Source of the DNA: Raphanus sativus
Taxonomy: Eukaryota; Streptophyta; Magnoliopsida; Brassicales; Brassicaceae
DNA length: 64,000 nucleotides
Assembly (NCBI RefSeq): GCF_000801105.2
Contig: NC_079515.1
Span: forward strand, 30,217,407-30,281,406
Direction of reading: 5' to 3'
Positions 25,054 to 37,281 of the stretch are shown here, in pieces (the stretch's first letter is position 1; every line of letters starts with the position of its first letter). The position numbers were made by a program, and so were the translations under genes. A model generated the notes under the pieces. That model saw nothing but the letters and a program-made list of their open reading frames with translations. It did not search any database and had not been told where the DNA came from.

Positions 25054-26361
25054 TCTATACTATTAAAGTACAAGCACATTTGGATTTTTTACTAAATATG
25101 CCCTTTCTTTAAGTCACATTGCTTACTTCATTAAGGACAATCAAGTAATATTAATAACATATCTATATTGGGTCATTTTTTTTATCCAGCCCACTCCCCA
25201 TATCAGATCTTTTTTGGGCCATTTGGGCCGATCAAGAAATCATATCCAATTCTTATTTTTTTCTCCAAGTTCAAATAATTTATTTTCAACCATTCTTAAT
25301 ATTTTGTGTAGTGAAAAAAAAATTAATCACTTAATTATTATGTTTTTTTCTTTTTAATATAACTTAAGCATTCATAAAAAATTTTGAATTTTTTCATTGA
25401 AAAGTATAAATCTTTATTAAGAGTATATAATTTTTTATCTAAAAAATTAACAACATAATAAAATTAAGTTATACCAACTTAGTTCATTAAAAATAAACTT
25501 TAATTTTCTAAACATAAATACTCATTAGACCTGAACGTTCGGGTACCCATTCGGATACGGATCGGTTTTTTCGGGTATCAGGTTTTTCGGGTTTTGAAAT
25601 TAAACTCCATTCAGATATTATAAAATTTTGGGTCGGGTTCGAGTCGGGTCTTTCCGGGTCGGTTCGGTTCTCATGCATAAGAACCTGAAAATAACCAAAT
25701 AACCAAAGTATCTAAAACGGGTTTGGTTATTTGTACTCAAAGTAACCAAAGTATCCAATTCGGTTCAAATTTTTGTATCCAAATTACTCAAAAGTAACCA
25801 AAATAACCAAAAATATCCAATCTATACAGTTTTTTTGGATAAACTTTTATCCAAACTATCATATTTTATCCAAAAATACTCAAAAGTATTGAAAATAACT
25901 ACTATATTTAACTTATAATATTAATTTAAAATATTAAAATAATTATAAATATAATTATAACATAGATTTTTAGATATATATTCACATTTCAGATATCTTC
26001 GGGTACTCATTCGGTTCTCGGTTCGGGTCGGGTTCGGGACCGGTTCTTCGAATATAGCAATTTAGAACTCATTCGGATATTTACCCCGGGTCTGATCGGG
26101 TTTGGAACCCTGATTTTCGGGTCGGTTTCAAGTTGGTTCTTCGGATCCGGATATTGTGCTCAGGCCTATACTCATTTAAAATGAAACACATAAAGAAAAA
26201 TAAAAGGCTTAAGTCTTTTATAAAAAAACAAATATATGAAAATATGACATTTACTAAATATTTGTCAATTTTAAAAAAAATAAAGGAAAATAAATCGGCG
26301 CTGTAATTAAAAAAATAAAGGAAAATAAACCCGCGCTTTGAAAGCGCGGGTCAAAATCTAG
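25054..26361 (+). mobile_element. non-autonomous Helitron (interrupted by a hAT-like element)
   Basis: The 5' end TCTATACTATTAAAGTACAAG follows an A, and the 3' end has the hairpin CCCGCGCTTTGAAAGCGCGGG (26330-26350), then TCAAAATCTAG (end 26361) followed by host T. That is the A/T insertion pattern and CTRR terminus of Helitrons. Net length is about 660 bp once the nested element (25526-26168) and one copy of its duplication are removed. No RepHel coding remains. Confidence 0.88.
25519..26175. mobile_element. hAT-like element nested in the Helitron
   Basis: Ends TAGACCTGAAC (from 25526) and GCTCAGGCCTA (to 26168) are imperfect inverted repeats. Flanking direct repeats TACTCAT at 25519-25525 and 26169-26175 fit the 7-8 bp duplication of hAT elements. 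The interior is built of repeated GGTTCGGGT/ATTCGGATA words and has no transposase. Confidence 0.75.
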
Positions 26362-26362
26362 T

Positions 26363-27760
26363 AATAATTAAAGCTTGTAACAAGTATAGGAGAGGACTAA
26401 ATTGAAAATATAGGTGCCTTTGAGAGATTTCAGAAACTCGGGTCGCTTAAGCGAATACAAACTTACGGATAGGTCGGTCAACCAACTGGGTAAAATAGAC
26501 AATTTGTACATAAGGTATACGTCATCTCGCGCTTATAAATACACATCGCCGCTGTCAATGGGTTTAAACGAAGTGCGTATGAGAGATCATAACAGCGACT
26601 ACATGCTGTTCTTGTTCCGTTGCGGGCACAAATCCAAACCTTATCGTCTTTTCTTTACATCCTCTTGCAAGTAATCTTCGTTATTGCAAATATGAAGAAA
26701 AGATTGAAAATTCGTTTTTTTTTGTTTTTTTTATAAACCCTTCTATCGTTTTCGTTTTTGTTATGATTATGTCTTTTTTTGTTACGGCCGATCCAAAGGG
26801 GTTCTTGTGGTTTAACCTTATGCTAGTTCCCAATTTCACCCGGCCAATATTTGAATTGCAATGTTCTTGGGCAATCTCTTAAAATATTTCTTACATGTGT
26901 TTGCCGTGTTTGAAATCAGAGAGCCTGCCCTAAATTTTGTTTTGTCTATTTTTGAAATATGGTGTATAGAACAGAGATATAAATACGTAATATACAAAGC
27001 TTGAAACTTTCGATGTGTTTTGATGTTTCTATGGGTCTGTTCTGTTTAGTGACTCTTGTGTCTTCCATACTAACTGTTTTAGTTTTTGTATTTATATGAT
27101 CGTCTTGTCTTGTCTTTCGTTTTAAACTATATCATCAAATCTCTTGTTTGAGGGATAATTTGGCTAGTGATCTGAATTGGGAATATTGTTGAGATTTATA
27201 TGTAAGTGTTGAAATTATCTGAATTGGGATGAACATGGTTTGGAGATTTATAATCGGTAAATTATGCCTGAATGACTAGCTGAAACAGTTATTTAGTGTC
27301 GGATTAACTGCAAAAATAATAGTAGCAATGTTTCGACATTCAAGAATCATTATACTTGATGAACTTATAACAGTAGATCCAAATTTTTGCAAAAAAAAAC
27401 TTATAACAGTAGAATAATTTCCTTTTAGATGATTGCTTGCACGACAAGGCTCTTCTTCCCGTGAAGCCAAATACTATGGCTATTGTAGCAAGGACTGCCT
27501 GTGAAACCCATGTGAAAGATTATGCTGACCTGTACAGTAGTTAGGTATCCTGGGTTTTCTCGTGGGCTGATCCTAGTACATACTCTGTTCTAGTCTTTTT
27601 TTAGCTGTTCGCGTGGCAGCAAACATGGAGTTGTATTGCATCTCTTCTCCAACTCTGCTTATCTCAGAATCATTTGTAGTCGTGACCTGGATAGATCAAT
27701 GTGTCCTTTGGTAATGTAAATATCTGGTTTTAAGATGAAACAGAAATGTTTTAAATTAAA
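26363..27760 (+). other. repeat-poor island, possibly a transcribed locus of unknown kind
   Basis: This block is less AT-rich than its surroundings. It holds an 86-codon frame (26414-26674), a TATA-box-like TTATAAATACACATC at 26534-26548, and after a splice-acceptor-like TTTTAG (27424-27429) a coding-looking run to a TAG near 27544, then 3'-UTR-like sequence. I do not recognise a protein. It could be a small spliced or non-coding transcript, or remains of one of the Arabidopsis genes expected in this gap. Confidence 0.3.
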
Positions 27761-28600
27761 TCAATTAGCATGTCGAGTGACAAGATAGTGTGAAAAACTT
27801 GTCCGTGAGTGCACAGACTCAGAGTTGATTCTTGCTTCCACCATTAGAAAAGCTAATTCGATGTCTAAATACAAAATGTATGCATCAACATTCGGTTTTC
27901 AACATGGATTCTATGCATGTTATAACATGTGTCAAAGTTCAAATCTAGGGTTCTTATAGATTTTTTTTAGTACAAGGACTGGATTCTATGCATTCACATT
28001 GCGGTTTTAGGTTCTTTAAAAACGATTTAGAAGGTGACGGAGAAGAAGAGACTAAGAACAGAGGATTAGTGAACATTGTGCCATCATCATTGATGTTATA
28101 AAGATTTTTCCGTTTTTGTTTCTTATCCCCACGAAACTGATGACGATGACGTCTTGAAACAAAAGATTGTAGGACCCACGAATCCACGATGGATCAGTAC
28201 TGTAATGAATTTGGTCTGGTCGTGGAAACACTGACAAAGTTACCATGCATTGAGTTGAAGATGAGGATCTTTCGAGGAGCGAGAGAGACTCAAGTAAGTA
28301 GACCTGATCCTATTCGATTGGGCCTATATTCATGGGCCCGGCTCAAAGGAAGTATCGAAAGGAAAGGTGTTTCGCCGACATGTTAATCTGGTAACTGGTC
28401 GACATCACTTTTTCCTTTTAAAAGTCAGCGGTCAGGATCTTCTTTCATGATTCATCGTGACATGAACTTCTTTGTAGGTCCATCACAATTCGTATTCACA
28501 TTTAATAATAGTACGGCCTGTCACTGAAACATGTGACTGTAACTATAGCCATATTGGTTTTGCATGTTTCTATCAAGTATTGTTTGTTTGTGTCATATTA
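27761..28600. other. intergenic, moderate GC, unassigned
   Basis: Short open frames on both strands (27954-28187 minus; 28189-28386 plus) overlap and show no known motif. A CAAGTAAGTAG donor-like site near 28289 is compatible with a 5' exon. No gene can be supported. Confidence 0.25.
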
Positions 28601-29934
28601 CCTTGCCATTAATCATAGCAACTAAATTAGTAAATTGTATGCTGCAGAATTTCAAGTCACCAAATTTTCATTGATAAAAACGTTACGATCAATCGTCCAA
28701 CTGTAAAAAAATTGCAATTGATTTGATTTATGCAATTAATGGATATAACTAAACACATAATGTTTTTTTTTACCAAAACTAGACACATAATGTTTTAAGC
28801 AAAAAAAACTAAACACATAATACTACAACATATAAATAAAAAATAACTTATATGGAATTGTACAACTTCATATAAATCATATACTATTTATCTTGGTGGT
28901 TTTGGTGTTAAGATAGTTTGATCAGTAGAGCAATTGTTGTTTTTCTTTTCATTTAGAAAAGTAGATTCATTAGTACAAATTCGTCAAAGGAAATAGGTGG
29001 CAAATTGTTTTCGACTAGTTCTACTAAGTTTTAATTATCTTCGTAAATGTAATATATGCAGACGCATGTCAATTAAGAAAATATTTTGTAAGTTTAACCA
29101 TATAGCTTTTGCTTGTATAATGCCCAAAAAAACATGTTTAATGGTCACTTGCTCTTATGGCAGTTTTGAAAGGTGCGCCTTTTACAAATACCATTAATTT
29201 TTCCATTGAATCTACAAATCTCGGGTTTCAAATTCATTTCACTAATAATTAAATAATTTTTTTTTTTGGGAGGGAGTTTTTTTTTGGGAGGGGGGGGGGG
29301 GGAGGTTCACAAAGGAGTATATTTTATTTTTATGAATTAGGCAGATATAGTAGAGCTTTATAAATAATAATATTATAAATTTTATTATTAATTATATGTA
29401 AATGAAGAAAATTTTTGCATGTTTTATAAATTTATTTTTTCGTCTTTTTATTAGACTATTTGAGATATATATATATATAATATGCAAAATAGAACGTGAT
29501 TAAAACAGAATTTTTTTTTTTGAAATATAAATATTTTAATAAATAAAAATTAAATTTTATAAATATTTAAATTTATATAATAATTATTATAAATTTATAT
29601 GATAAATATGATTCTATATTTACATGATTTTCTTTTTAAAATATTATTTTATACTGTGTCATATATTCATAAGCAATCCAGTTTGAATCCAACAAATTTA
29701 TCAAATTCTGTGATGTTAATTTATATAGGTTTTTTAGTGTTCATTATCTTTTGCATCTAAACTGCTTAGTGTAAAGTGTCAACTGAAGAGATATTATTCT
29801 CCACTCACGTGCCATTCTTGATAGCAGATCCACTTTTATGTTATTCACTTATTCTATTTAGTAGTTTAGCAAAGAGGTTTTACTGAAATTCATCTAATGA
29901 TTATAAATTGGATAAAAGCTTTATAAGTAGAAAT
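28601..29934. other. AT-rich DNA with a poly-G tract
   Basis: No gene. 29263-29302 contains two units of T-run plus GGGAGG, the second expanded to 13 consecutive G (29290-29302). Confidence 0.4.
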
Positions 29935-30593
29935 ATAAAAAATTTCAAATAAATGTCATTCTAGCATTTTATTTTCTTTTATTATACAAAAAATGTCACT
30001 TTACAATTTTTTTTGAATGAATGTAAAATTTTATTCAAATAAAAACTTTTTTACAGCAAGTACAACAATTTTGAATCTAATAAAAAACAATCTCAAAAAA
30101 CCCAATACTATTCTCAATAAGCTAACTTTTTCTATTATCAAGAAATCAAATTCAAAATTTTTCCCCTCAAACTTGGAAGGCCATAAGATTCTCTTCATTA
30201 AAATCTTCATTAGAGAAAATCCAATTGAGATAAAACACTAATGAAAAAAAAGAGTAAGAACCTCATAGCAAAGGGACAAACTCAAACTGAGAAAATGTCT
30301 AACAATCTCGCTTCAAATCCCACACACCACCGCCTAGCAATCAAAACTCGTCTCAAACCACTTTACAATTTCAATGCAAATTATACATAATTTTATCTAA
30401 AAAATAATTGCAAACTAGATTGATTTTATAAATAATTTTATTTATCTATTTATCAAATAGTAATGATCAGAAATGTGTATAAAAACTTACATATATTTCT
30501 ATCACTTTTTTATCGGTGTGAAAATATTTCTATCACTTTTTTTATCGGCGTAAAAATATCAAATGACACTTATTCAGAAACGGAAGAAGTAAT
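29935..30593. mobile_element. old Stowaway-like MITE split by a LINE tail
   Basis: The left part (ATTTCAAATAAATGTCATTCTAG near 29941-29963) is inverted relative to the right end (ATTTGAT-like ... GACACTTATTCAGAAACGGAAGAAGTA, to about 30592). The CACTTTACAATT block matches the 22.6-kb MITE interior. The ends are decayed, so the left boundary is approximate. Confidence 0.6.
29997..30371 (-). mobile_element. 5'-truncated LINE-type insertion with 13-bp target duplication
   Basis: An insert of about 349 bp is flanked by CACTTTACAATTT at 29997-30009 and 30359-30371. On the minus strand it ends TTTGAATAAAATTTTACATT plus an A-run, which looks like a LINE 3' UTR and tail. No protein domain is left. 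Confidence 0.75.
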
Positions 30594-30599
30594 ATAAAG

Positions 30600-31110
30600 T
30601 TTTATAGTAATTAATTTGTCTATGTTTGTTTAAGATAAAAATGATATTTTATTTTAAAACAATGATAAGGTTATATGTTAAACAAAATATTTTTGTGAAA
30701 ATACTTTTTACCTTCCACTGATAAATCTTTTTGTTTTACATCAACTTCCACTTAAAAAAACTTAGTATCAAATTTCGAAGATAATTTATTTATTCAGCAG
30801 CGGATTGGATTAGAGGGGAAACACAAATCTCAAAACATTTACGAGTCAACGAATGGTGTTCCTTTAGAGTTGAGTAAAGCAGGAAACCCCACCAAACAGT
30901 AACTCTTACCTCGTCGTCTGTCCTGTTTATTAGTATTACATTACAAATCTCTCTGCTCTCTTTTGTTTTCTTCCGCGCTAGTTTAGTTAGTATCTTCTTT
31001 CGATCTTTTCTGAGGACACAACAGTTCCAAAATTCGAATCGATTCCTGAGATCATTCGGACAGAAAAAAGATTGAATCTTTGTGAATCTTCTCTTGAGGG
31101 GATAAAAAAG
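30600..31110 (+). promoter_or_regulatory. NTMC2T6.1 promoter and 5' leader
   Basis: AT-rich upstream DNA changes at about 30900 to CT-rich sequence (CTCTCTGCTCTCTTTTGTTTTC), typical of a plant 5' UTR, before the start codon at 31111. Confidence 0.45.
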
Positions 31111-34100
31111 ATGGAGTCATTTCTAGTCCATCATATAGTGATTGTGTTGCTGTTCCTCTGGTTTCTCTCTTGGCTGGATCGATCTCACGGCTTTTTCTAC
31201 TTCATGTCTCTCATTTATCTCTACTTGGTATGTATGTGTGTACTCCTTTTTGTTTGTTTGTTTGTTTTCGTGTTTCCTTTTTGGGTTAAAAAAAATGTTT
31301 GCTTTTGGTTTCTGTCCAGGTTCATGAACGGTATGTGATGAGATTGAAGAGACAGTTACAGTTTGAAGAGAGGAAGCAAGCTAATCAGAGAAGGGTAATT
31401 TGTAACTCTGTTTGATACTGTTTCCTTAGGTGGAAAGATTGAATATTTGTTGATCTTGAAATGGTTTTAAGTCACTCTACTGAAAGTGCTGGCCTTTCTG
31501 GTCTGTTTATGCTAATTATTCACACTTTTTTTTGTTCTTTCACTTTTGCCTGTGTTCAGTGATTGACTTCTTTTTGTTTTATTTTTCTCTGCTTCTCAAG
31601 TTTTCCTTACCCTGCGTGAAAACTTTGTTTTCTGTCTTCTCAGGTTCTAACGGATTCTGAATCTGTGCGGTGGTTGAACCATGCTGTGGAGAAGATATGG
31701 CCTATATGCATGGAACAGATTGCGTCTGAAAAGATTCTTGGTCCTATCATCCCTTGGTTCTTGGACAAGTATAGACCTTGGACTGCGGTACATATCCGTC
31801 TCTAATAAAACATATTTTTATCTCTTGTGCTTTTTTCACTTTCTTTTAGTACTCTTCAACAGCTCTACGAATGGTTTAGTATGAAAATCACATGAGAATT
31901 GCTGTTATTGACATCTTGTACTATGTATACGTGCAGAAAAAAGCTGTGATTCAGCACCTTTACATGGGGAAAAAACCGCCTCTCTTGACTGATATTAGAG
32001 TCCTTCGCCAATCCAAGGGTGATGATCACTTGGTATGGTGTGGTGGCAACCCATCATTGAACATCATGCTTTGATCTCTTCCCTTTGATTATCTATAGCA
32101 GAACTTATGGTTGAGCTTATACAGGTACTGGAACTTGGAATGAATTTTCTAGCAGCAGATGATATGAGTGCAATACTTGCTGTGAAACTAAGGAAAAGGC
32201 TTGGTTTTGGGATGTGGACAAAGTTGCATTTGACGGGAATGCAGGTCGAAGGAAAGGTAATAACAGCTTAATCTGAATGTGACCTTTTCTCATTCTTGTA
32301 AACTAAAGCATACTTGTTTTTTGTTTTTGTGTGCTTTCTGCTCTTAAAAAGGTGTTGGTTGGAGTGAAGTTCCTTCGTCGATGGCCTTTCTTGGGGCGTT
32401 TACGTGTGTGCTTTGCAGAGCCTCCTTATTTCCAGATGACTGTTAAACCAATCTTTACTCACGGCCTTGATGTCGCTGTACTTCCAGGCATCGCAGGATG
32501 GCTAGTAAGTAAAATAATACTACTACACAGCCTAATTAGTCTTTACCAAGAGTTTTGAATCTAAAACTCCCATCTCCTTAATTGCTTAATCAGGACAAGC
32601 TTCTTTCTATTGCATTTGAACAGACCCTTGTTCAGGTAAGAACTTCGTTTTGTAGTTTGGTTTCTTCTTCTCTGCTGGTTCTTAATATATACCCTTTGTT
32701 ATAACTTGGTTGCAGCCAAACATGCTTGTTGTTGACATGGAGAAATTTGTTAGCCCAAAGCCAGGTATCTATTTATTAACTCCCATCTTGTCTGCATTCA
32801 TCAGTATGTCTTAAAGCTTTCATTAATTTTGCACATTTTGTCTGTGTTGGCCTCCAGAGAATTGGTTCTTTGTTGATGAGAAAGAACCAGTTGCGCACGT
32901 CTTGGTTGAAGTCGTTGAAGCATCAGATGTTAAACCATCCGATCTGAATGGTCAGTTTTTGATATATTACCACACAACCGTTATTATTATTTCAGGTTTT
33001 GAAAAAACTTTGGATGTTTTTTTTTTTTGGGGGTTTTCAGGTTTGGCTGATCCTTATGTGAGAGGGAAACTTGGTGCTTACCGATTCAAAACAGACATAA
33101 AGAGAAAAACATTGTCCCCAACATGGCAAGAAGAGTTTAAGATACCAATATTTACATGGGACTCTCCAAGTATACTCAACGTTGAAGTTAAAGACAAAGA
33201 TCGTTTTGTGGATGATACTCTTGGGTTTGTTCCTGAACCCCTGGTTTCATTACACTCCAAAAAAACTAGTGCGAGTATCAATAGTTTCTTGTTTTTGTTT
33301 TGTTGCAGTGCATGTTCTGTGAACATTGGTGAGTTTAGAGGCGGCCAGAGAAACGATATGTGGTTGCCTCTTCAGAACATCAAAATGGGAAGGCTTCATC
33401 TTGCTATAACCGTAATCGAGGACAATGAAAAGGTAAAACTCTTTCTATTTTGTTTCTCTCTGGACACATGACAGTTTACAATTATATAAAGTGATTATGA
33501 TTCTTGAAACAGTGGAGTGAGGATCCCTTCAAAGGAGTGAAGCTAAGCAAGGAAGAAATGCAAACTTCTTTTGCTTCTGATACAACAAACAAAGGTTCTT
33601 TCACATCGGTGAGCTCTGAAAAGGCTTCAAGCGTTGCTGATAACGTTGAGCCGATCAACATTAAAGGGCAAGAAGAGACTGGAATCTGGGTACAAAGGCC
33701 AGGACCTGAAGTCTCACAGATATGGGAACCGAGGAAAGGCAAGAGCAGACGTGTTGATAACCAAGTACAAAGAGTTCCCAACAGCGGATCACCAAACAAC
33801 GAAACTGGCAGCAGCACCGATGAGAATCAAGAGGGTTCAAGAAACCCAATGAAGTCTGTTGGTAGAGGGCTGAGGAAGATAGGGTCAGTGTTTAACAGGA
33901 ACAACAAAAAAGATGATTTTTCAATAGGGAGCATTGAAGAGGAGTCTCATTGTCAGTCTCCTCGGATCAATGTGAAAGCAATGAACCAAAAGGATGTTGG
34001 AGTTAAGTACATAGTCGATGACAATCTCTCAGGTCCTCTTTCAGGGAAGAGTGTAGAAAGTGAGAGTCTGAATGGAGAGGAGAATCATGGTAAGGGTCAT

Positions 34101-34580
34101 ATGAAGGATGTTGCAAAGAGCTTTCTGAAACAAGCTGAGAAATCTGCAAAGCAGATAAAGCATGTGTTCTCGCTTAAAGGAATCAAGAAAGCAAGAGATG
34201 GGCAACAAGAGATCATTCCTGAGTCTGATTCTGTAACTGATTCTGATTCGTCTTCAGACGATGATGATGATGAGTACACCTGTGTGCAGAAAGTGGGAAC
34301 GGTAGCTGGAACACCGAGAGGTCTTACACGCGATGGGAATATTGCTAGAACAGGAGATGATGATCATGTAGACACGAGTAAGACATTAGCAGAAGAAGCT
34401 AAGGAAGATCCAAGTGGTGATACTGCAGACGTTGAAGCTAAAGAGGAGAATGTAGAGGAAGCAGACTCGGAGACCACAGGTGTGGACGTTGCCATGAACG
34501 CTAAAGCTGAAGATGAGCAAGTAAAGACGGCTAAGAACATTGAAGGGGAAGAAAAAGAACTAACAGAAGTAAAACTGTAA
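31111..34580 (+). CDS. NTMC2T6.1: SMP/C2-domain protein NTMC2T6.1 (synaptotagmin-like)
   Basis: N-terminal-TM C2 protein (At1g53590), a plant extended-synaptotagmin-like protein expected at ER membrane contact sites. Twelve exons join in frame: 31111-31227, 31320-31394, 31644-31787, 31937-32032, 32125-32256, 32352-32504, 32594-32635, 32716-32764, 32858-32950, 33041-33224, 33309-33432, 33513-34580, giving 758 aa. Residues about 8-37 are a hydrophobic membrane hairpin or anchor. An SMP lipid-transfer domain follows (about 65-265), then one C2 domain (about 280-390, with NGLADPYVRGKLG and DKDRFVDDTLG giving Ca2+-ligand aspartates). The long last exon encodes an acidic, Ser-rich tail with DSDSSSDDDDDE. 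The start is the ATG before ESFLVHHIVIV. All junctions agree in phase. Confidence 0.96.
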
Positions 34581-35416
34581 AAACACCTTGTGCATGTTCT
34601 TGTTGATGTATCTGAACATATCTCTGTTTATTGGTTACGGAACTTAAAACCAATGGGAGGATCTTGACTCTGCACATTGATTCCCTTCTAAGAGAGATAA
34701 AAGAAGTTTAATTATATGTTTGCAGTCTTTTTTTTGTTTCGGAACAAAAGGTAAAATCGCATTTCGAGGAGATCGCATAAGTTTGCACTTTAAACCTTAG
34801 AATTCTAACAGCTAATACTTTGATCAAAAACAGCTAACACTTTTAACAATGAAATAACATATTTCCACATAAAAATTATGACATATGTTTATTTAGAGAT
34901 GGCAATCAAAGATCTGGACCGCGGGTCTGACCCGTAAAAACTTGCTGCGGGGTGGAATTAGGTCTCCATTTGACAAATCCGCAAAATTGCAGGCTTCGCG
35001 AAACGAGCTCAAAATGAGACATGACAATTACTTTTTGGGCAATTTTCTCAAATAGACACATTTAAGTTTTTATCACAAAAAATAGTTCTAAAGAGAAAAA
35101 TGATCAAAATAGATTTATTAACGAGGCAAAAGACCCTTATATTATAGAATTAAAAATAATAAAATGAAAAATAAAAAGATAAAAAGTAAATAATTTTTTT
35201 TACTTTTTGAATTATATGTTTTGAAATTCGGACATTTTTATAAATATTTTTGAAATTTTCTTTTTAAAATTAGAAAATGATTTTTGGAATTTTTAATATT
35301 TGTTTTTATTTTCAAGAATTTTAAACTTATCCCAAAAACTCCCATTTTTAATTCTAACCGGTCTAGATTAAGTAATCCAAAGGATATAAGAGTGTATTTA
35401 CCTCTTTAATGAAACA
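34581..35416. other. 3' region of NTMC2T6.1 and one-ended hAT-like debris
   Basis: Terminator-proximal T-rich DNA lies to about 34750. Near 34896, TAGAGATGGCAATCAAAGATC with following GGACCGCGGGTCTGACCCG resembles a hAT-like terminus, but no matching end was found. Confidence 0.35.
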
Positions 35417-35650
35417 CTAGATTTTGACATGCACTCCGTGCGGGTGTATATTTATAAAATATATTGTTTTATGTCAATATTATAGTTGGACAAAAAAATC
35501 TGAATCCAAAAAACTGAACCGATCCAGACTAAAAAAAAGTACCAAACCTAAACCGAAATTGATTAAATATCAAATTTTGGTATTTAGAGAAGTGAAACCG
35601 AATTTGATCCGAACCACAGTATTTCAGATACCCGAGTGTATTCGAAATAA

Positions 35651-35684
<34 letters not shown>

Positions 35685-37281
35685 GATTTATTGTATATAA
35701 AACATCCATAATATATATGGTACTTTTAAGTTGGTTTAAATAATTGGAAATATATATAAATAGTCAAATGTAAATATTTAAAATAGTTAAAATATATTCA
35801 AAACACCAAAAATACTTAAAATTAGTTATTGATTCTTTATCCAATTATTTAAATTAAACCAATTTATATGTTAAGTTCAGATATTTTATCATATATTCAA
35901 ATTTATATGTAATATATTATTTTGTTTATATATTTTGAGAAATTTAAAGTATATAATGAATTTTAAAAATAATTTAAATGAGTTATCTGAAACCGAACAA
36001 ACCCGTAAAGATCCAAATCGAGTCTAAACCCGAATAATATGTTAATATCATTTTAATTTTTTTAATAAATAGTAATATTCTTATGATAAATAGTTATGTT
36101 AAAAATAAATTTATATTATAATTTTTTTTGATGAAAAAGTTATATTATAATTTGTTTTATAATACTATGAAATTTCAATCTATTATTAAATCATATTAAA
36201 GATAAGCTAAATATTTATAATAAGAGCTAAAGTAATTTTAACAAACTTTAATTATTTTTATTTATGTAATAATTAATTTTATTATTGATATTTATTTTTA
36301 TTTTAAAAGGTGAATACCATATAAAATATTTTGATCAGTTAAACATTTATTCCATTATTCCGCAAGTTTCGAATTTTCCTCGGTTTAGTTATTTTTTTTT
36401 CGTAGTTTAACTATTTTGTCCGCGATTCTGGGATTAACTAATGGTTATCAATCGGATGCTATGTTTCCAAAAAATATTATATTGTTATTTATGTCTCCAA
36501 ACAAACATTTTTAACTGTTATTCATGTTTCCAAAAAATATTTTTTTTTAAAAGCCTTATATCAAAGTTTCCAAACAAACATCTTTTTAAATTGTTATCCA
36601 TGTTTTCAAACAAACCTAAGTTGTGATTGTGGTAGGTGATTGATATCGAAATAATTATGGTGATTGCTTAGATATAGAAAAAGATTTTGGAAGATAATTT
36701 CGTTTAGGAAAATAATAAATGATAATTTTATAATTTGAATTCAATTAATTGGGTCGTGATAATATCGGTTGTTTAAGATGGTTGTGATTTTGAATAACAT
36801 AATATATAATAAAATGGTTTTGATTCAGGAGACCAAGAGTAACGATGGAATTATATGGTTAAGTAAAGTTATTTATTGGTACATAGGTATGTATCTTTTG
36901 ACTCATTTGATTCAGAAGTCAAAGATGAACGAAGGCAGTATCAAAATTTCATTATGTTTTATCACTGTTATAAAATCTTATGTAGAAAAGTACATATTGT
37001 ATTTTTATGATTTAAAATGTTTTGGTTTAGTAATGGTATTGTAGTTTAAGGGTTTAGTAAATCGACCAAAACAAATGTGTTCAATAATTTGTGCTCAAAA
37101 ATATCTTAATGGGTTAAATATTATAATTAAACGGGCTTGTATTGTTTTGGTTAAGTCACATGTTTTATTTTCAAGGAATAGTTTTAAATGAAACTGGTTT
37201 AATAGTAGTGGCATAAGGATGTAAATATTGAAGAAAACTTAGGACTAAATACTAAGTGTACTTCAGTTTTAATAGATTAGA
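35417..37281 (-). mobile_element. Helitron, minus orientation, 1.87 kb
   Basis: Read on the minus strand, it starts TCTAATCTATTAAAACTGAAG at 37281 and ends with hairpin-like CCCGCACGGAGTGCATG and GTCAAAATCTAG at 35417, next to host T. The interior has a long TA microsatellite (about 35653-35681) and TTTCCAAACAAACAT-type tandem repeats (36455-36615), the latter also found in the Helitron at 56.5 kb. No RepHel frame. Confidence 0.75.

Noticed and set aside
28189..28386. 65-codon plus-strand frame
   Set aside because: It has no recognised motif and overlaps other short frames on the opposite strand; a donor-like site alone is not enough.
33482..33852. Open frames overlapping the NTMC2T6.1 last exon in other frames and on the other strand
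   Set aside because: They are shadows of the long acidic, Ser-rich coding exon.
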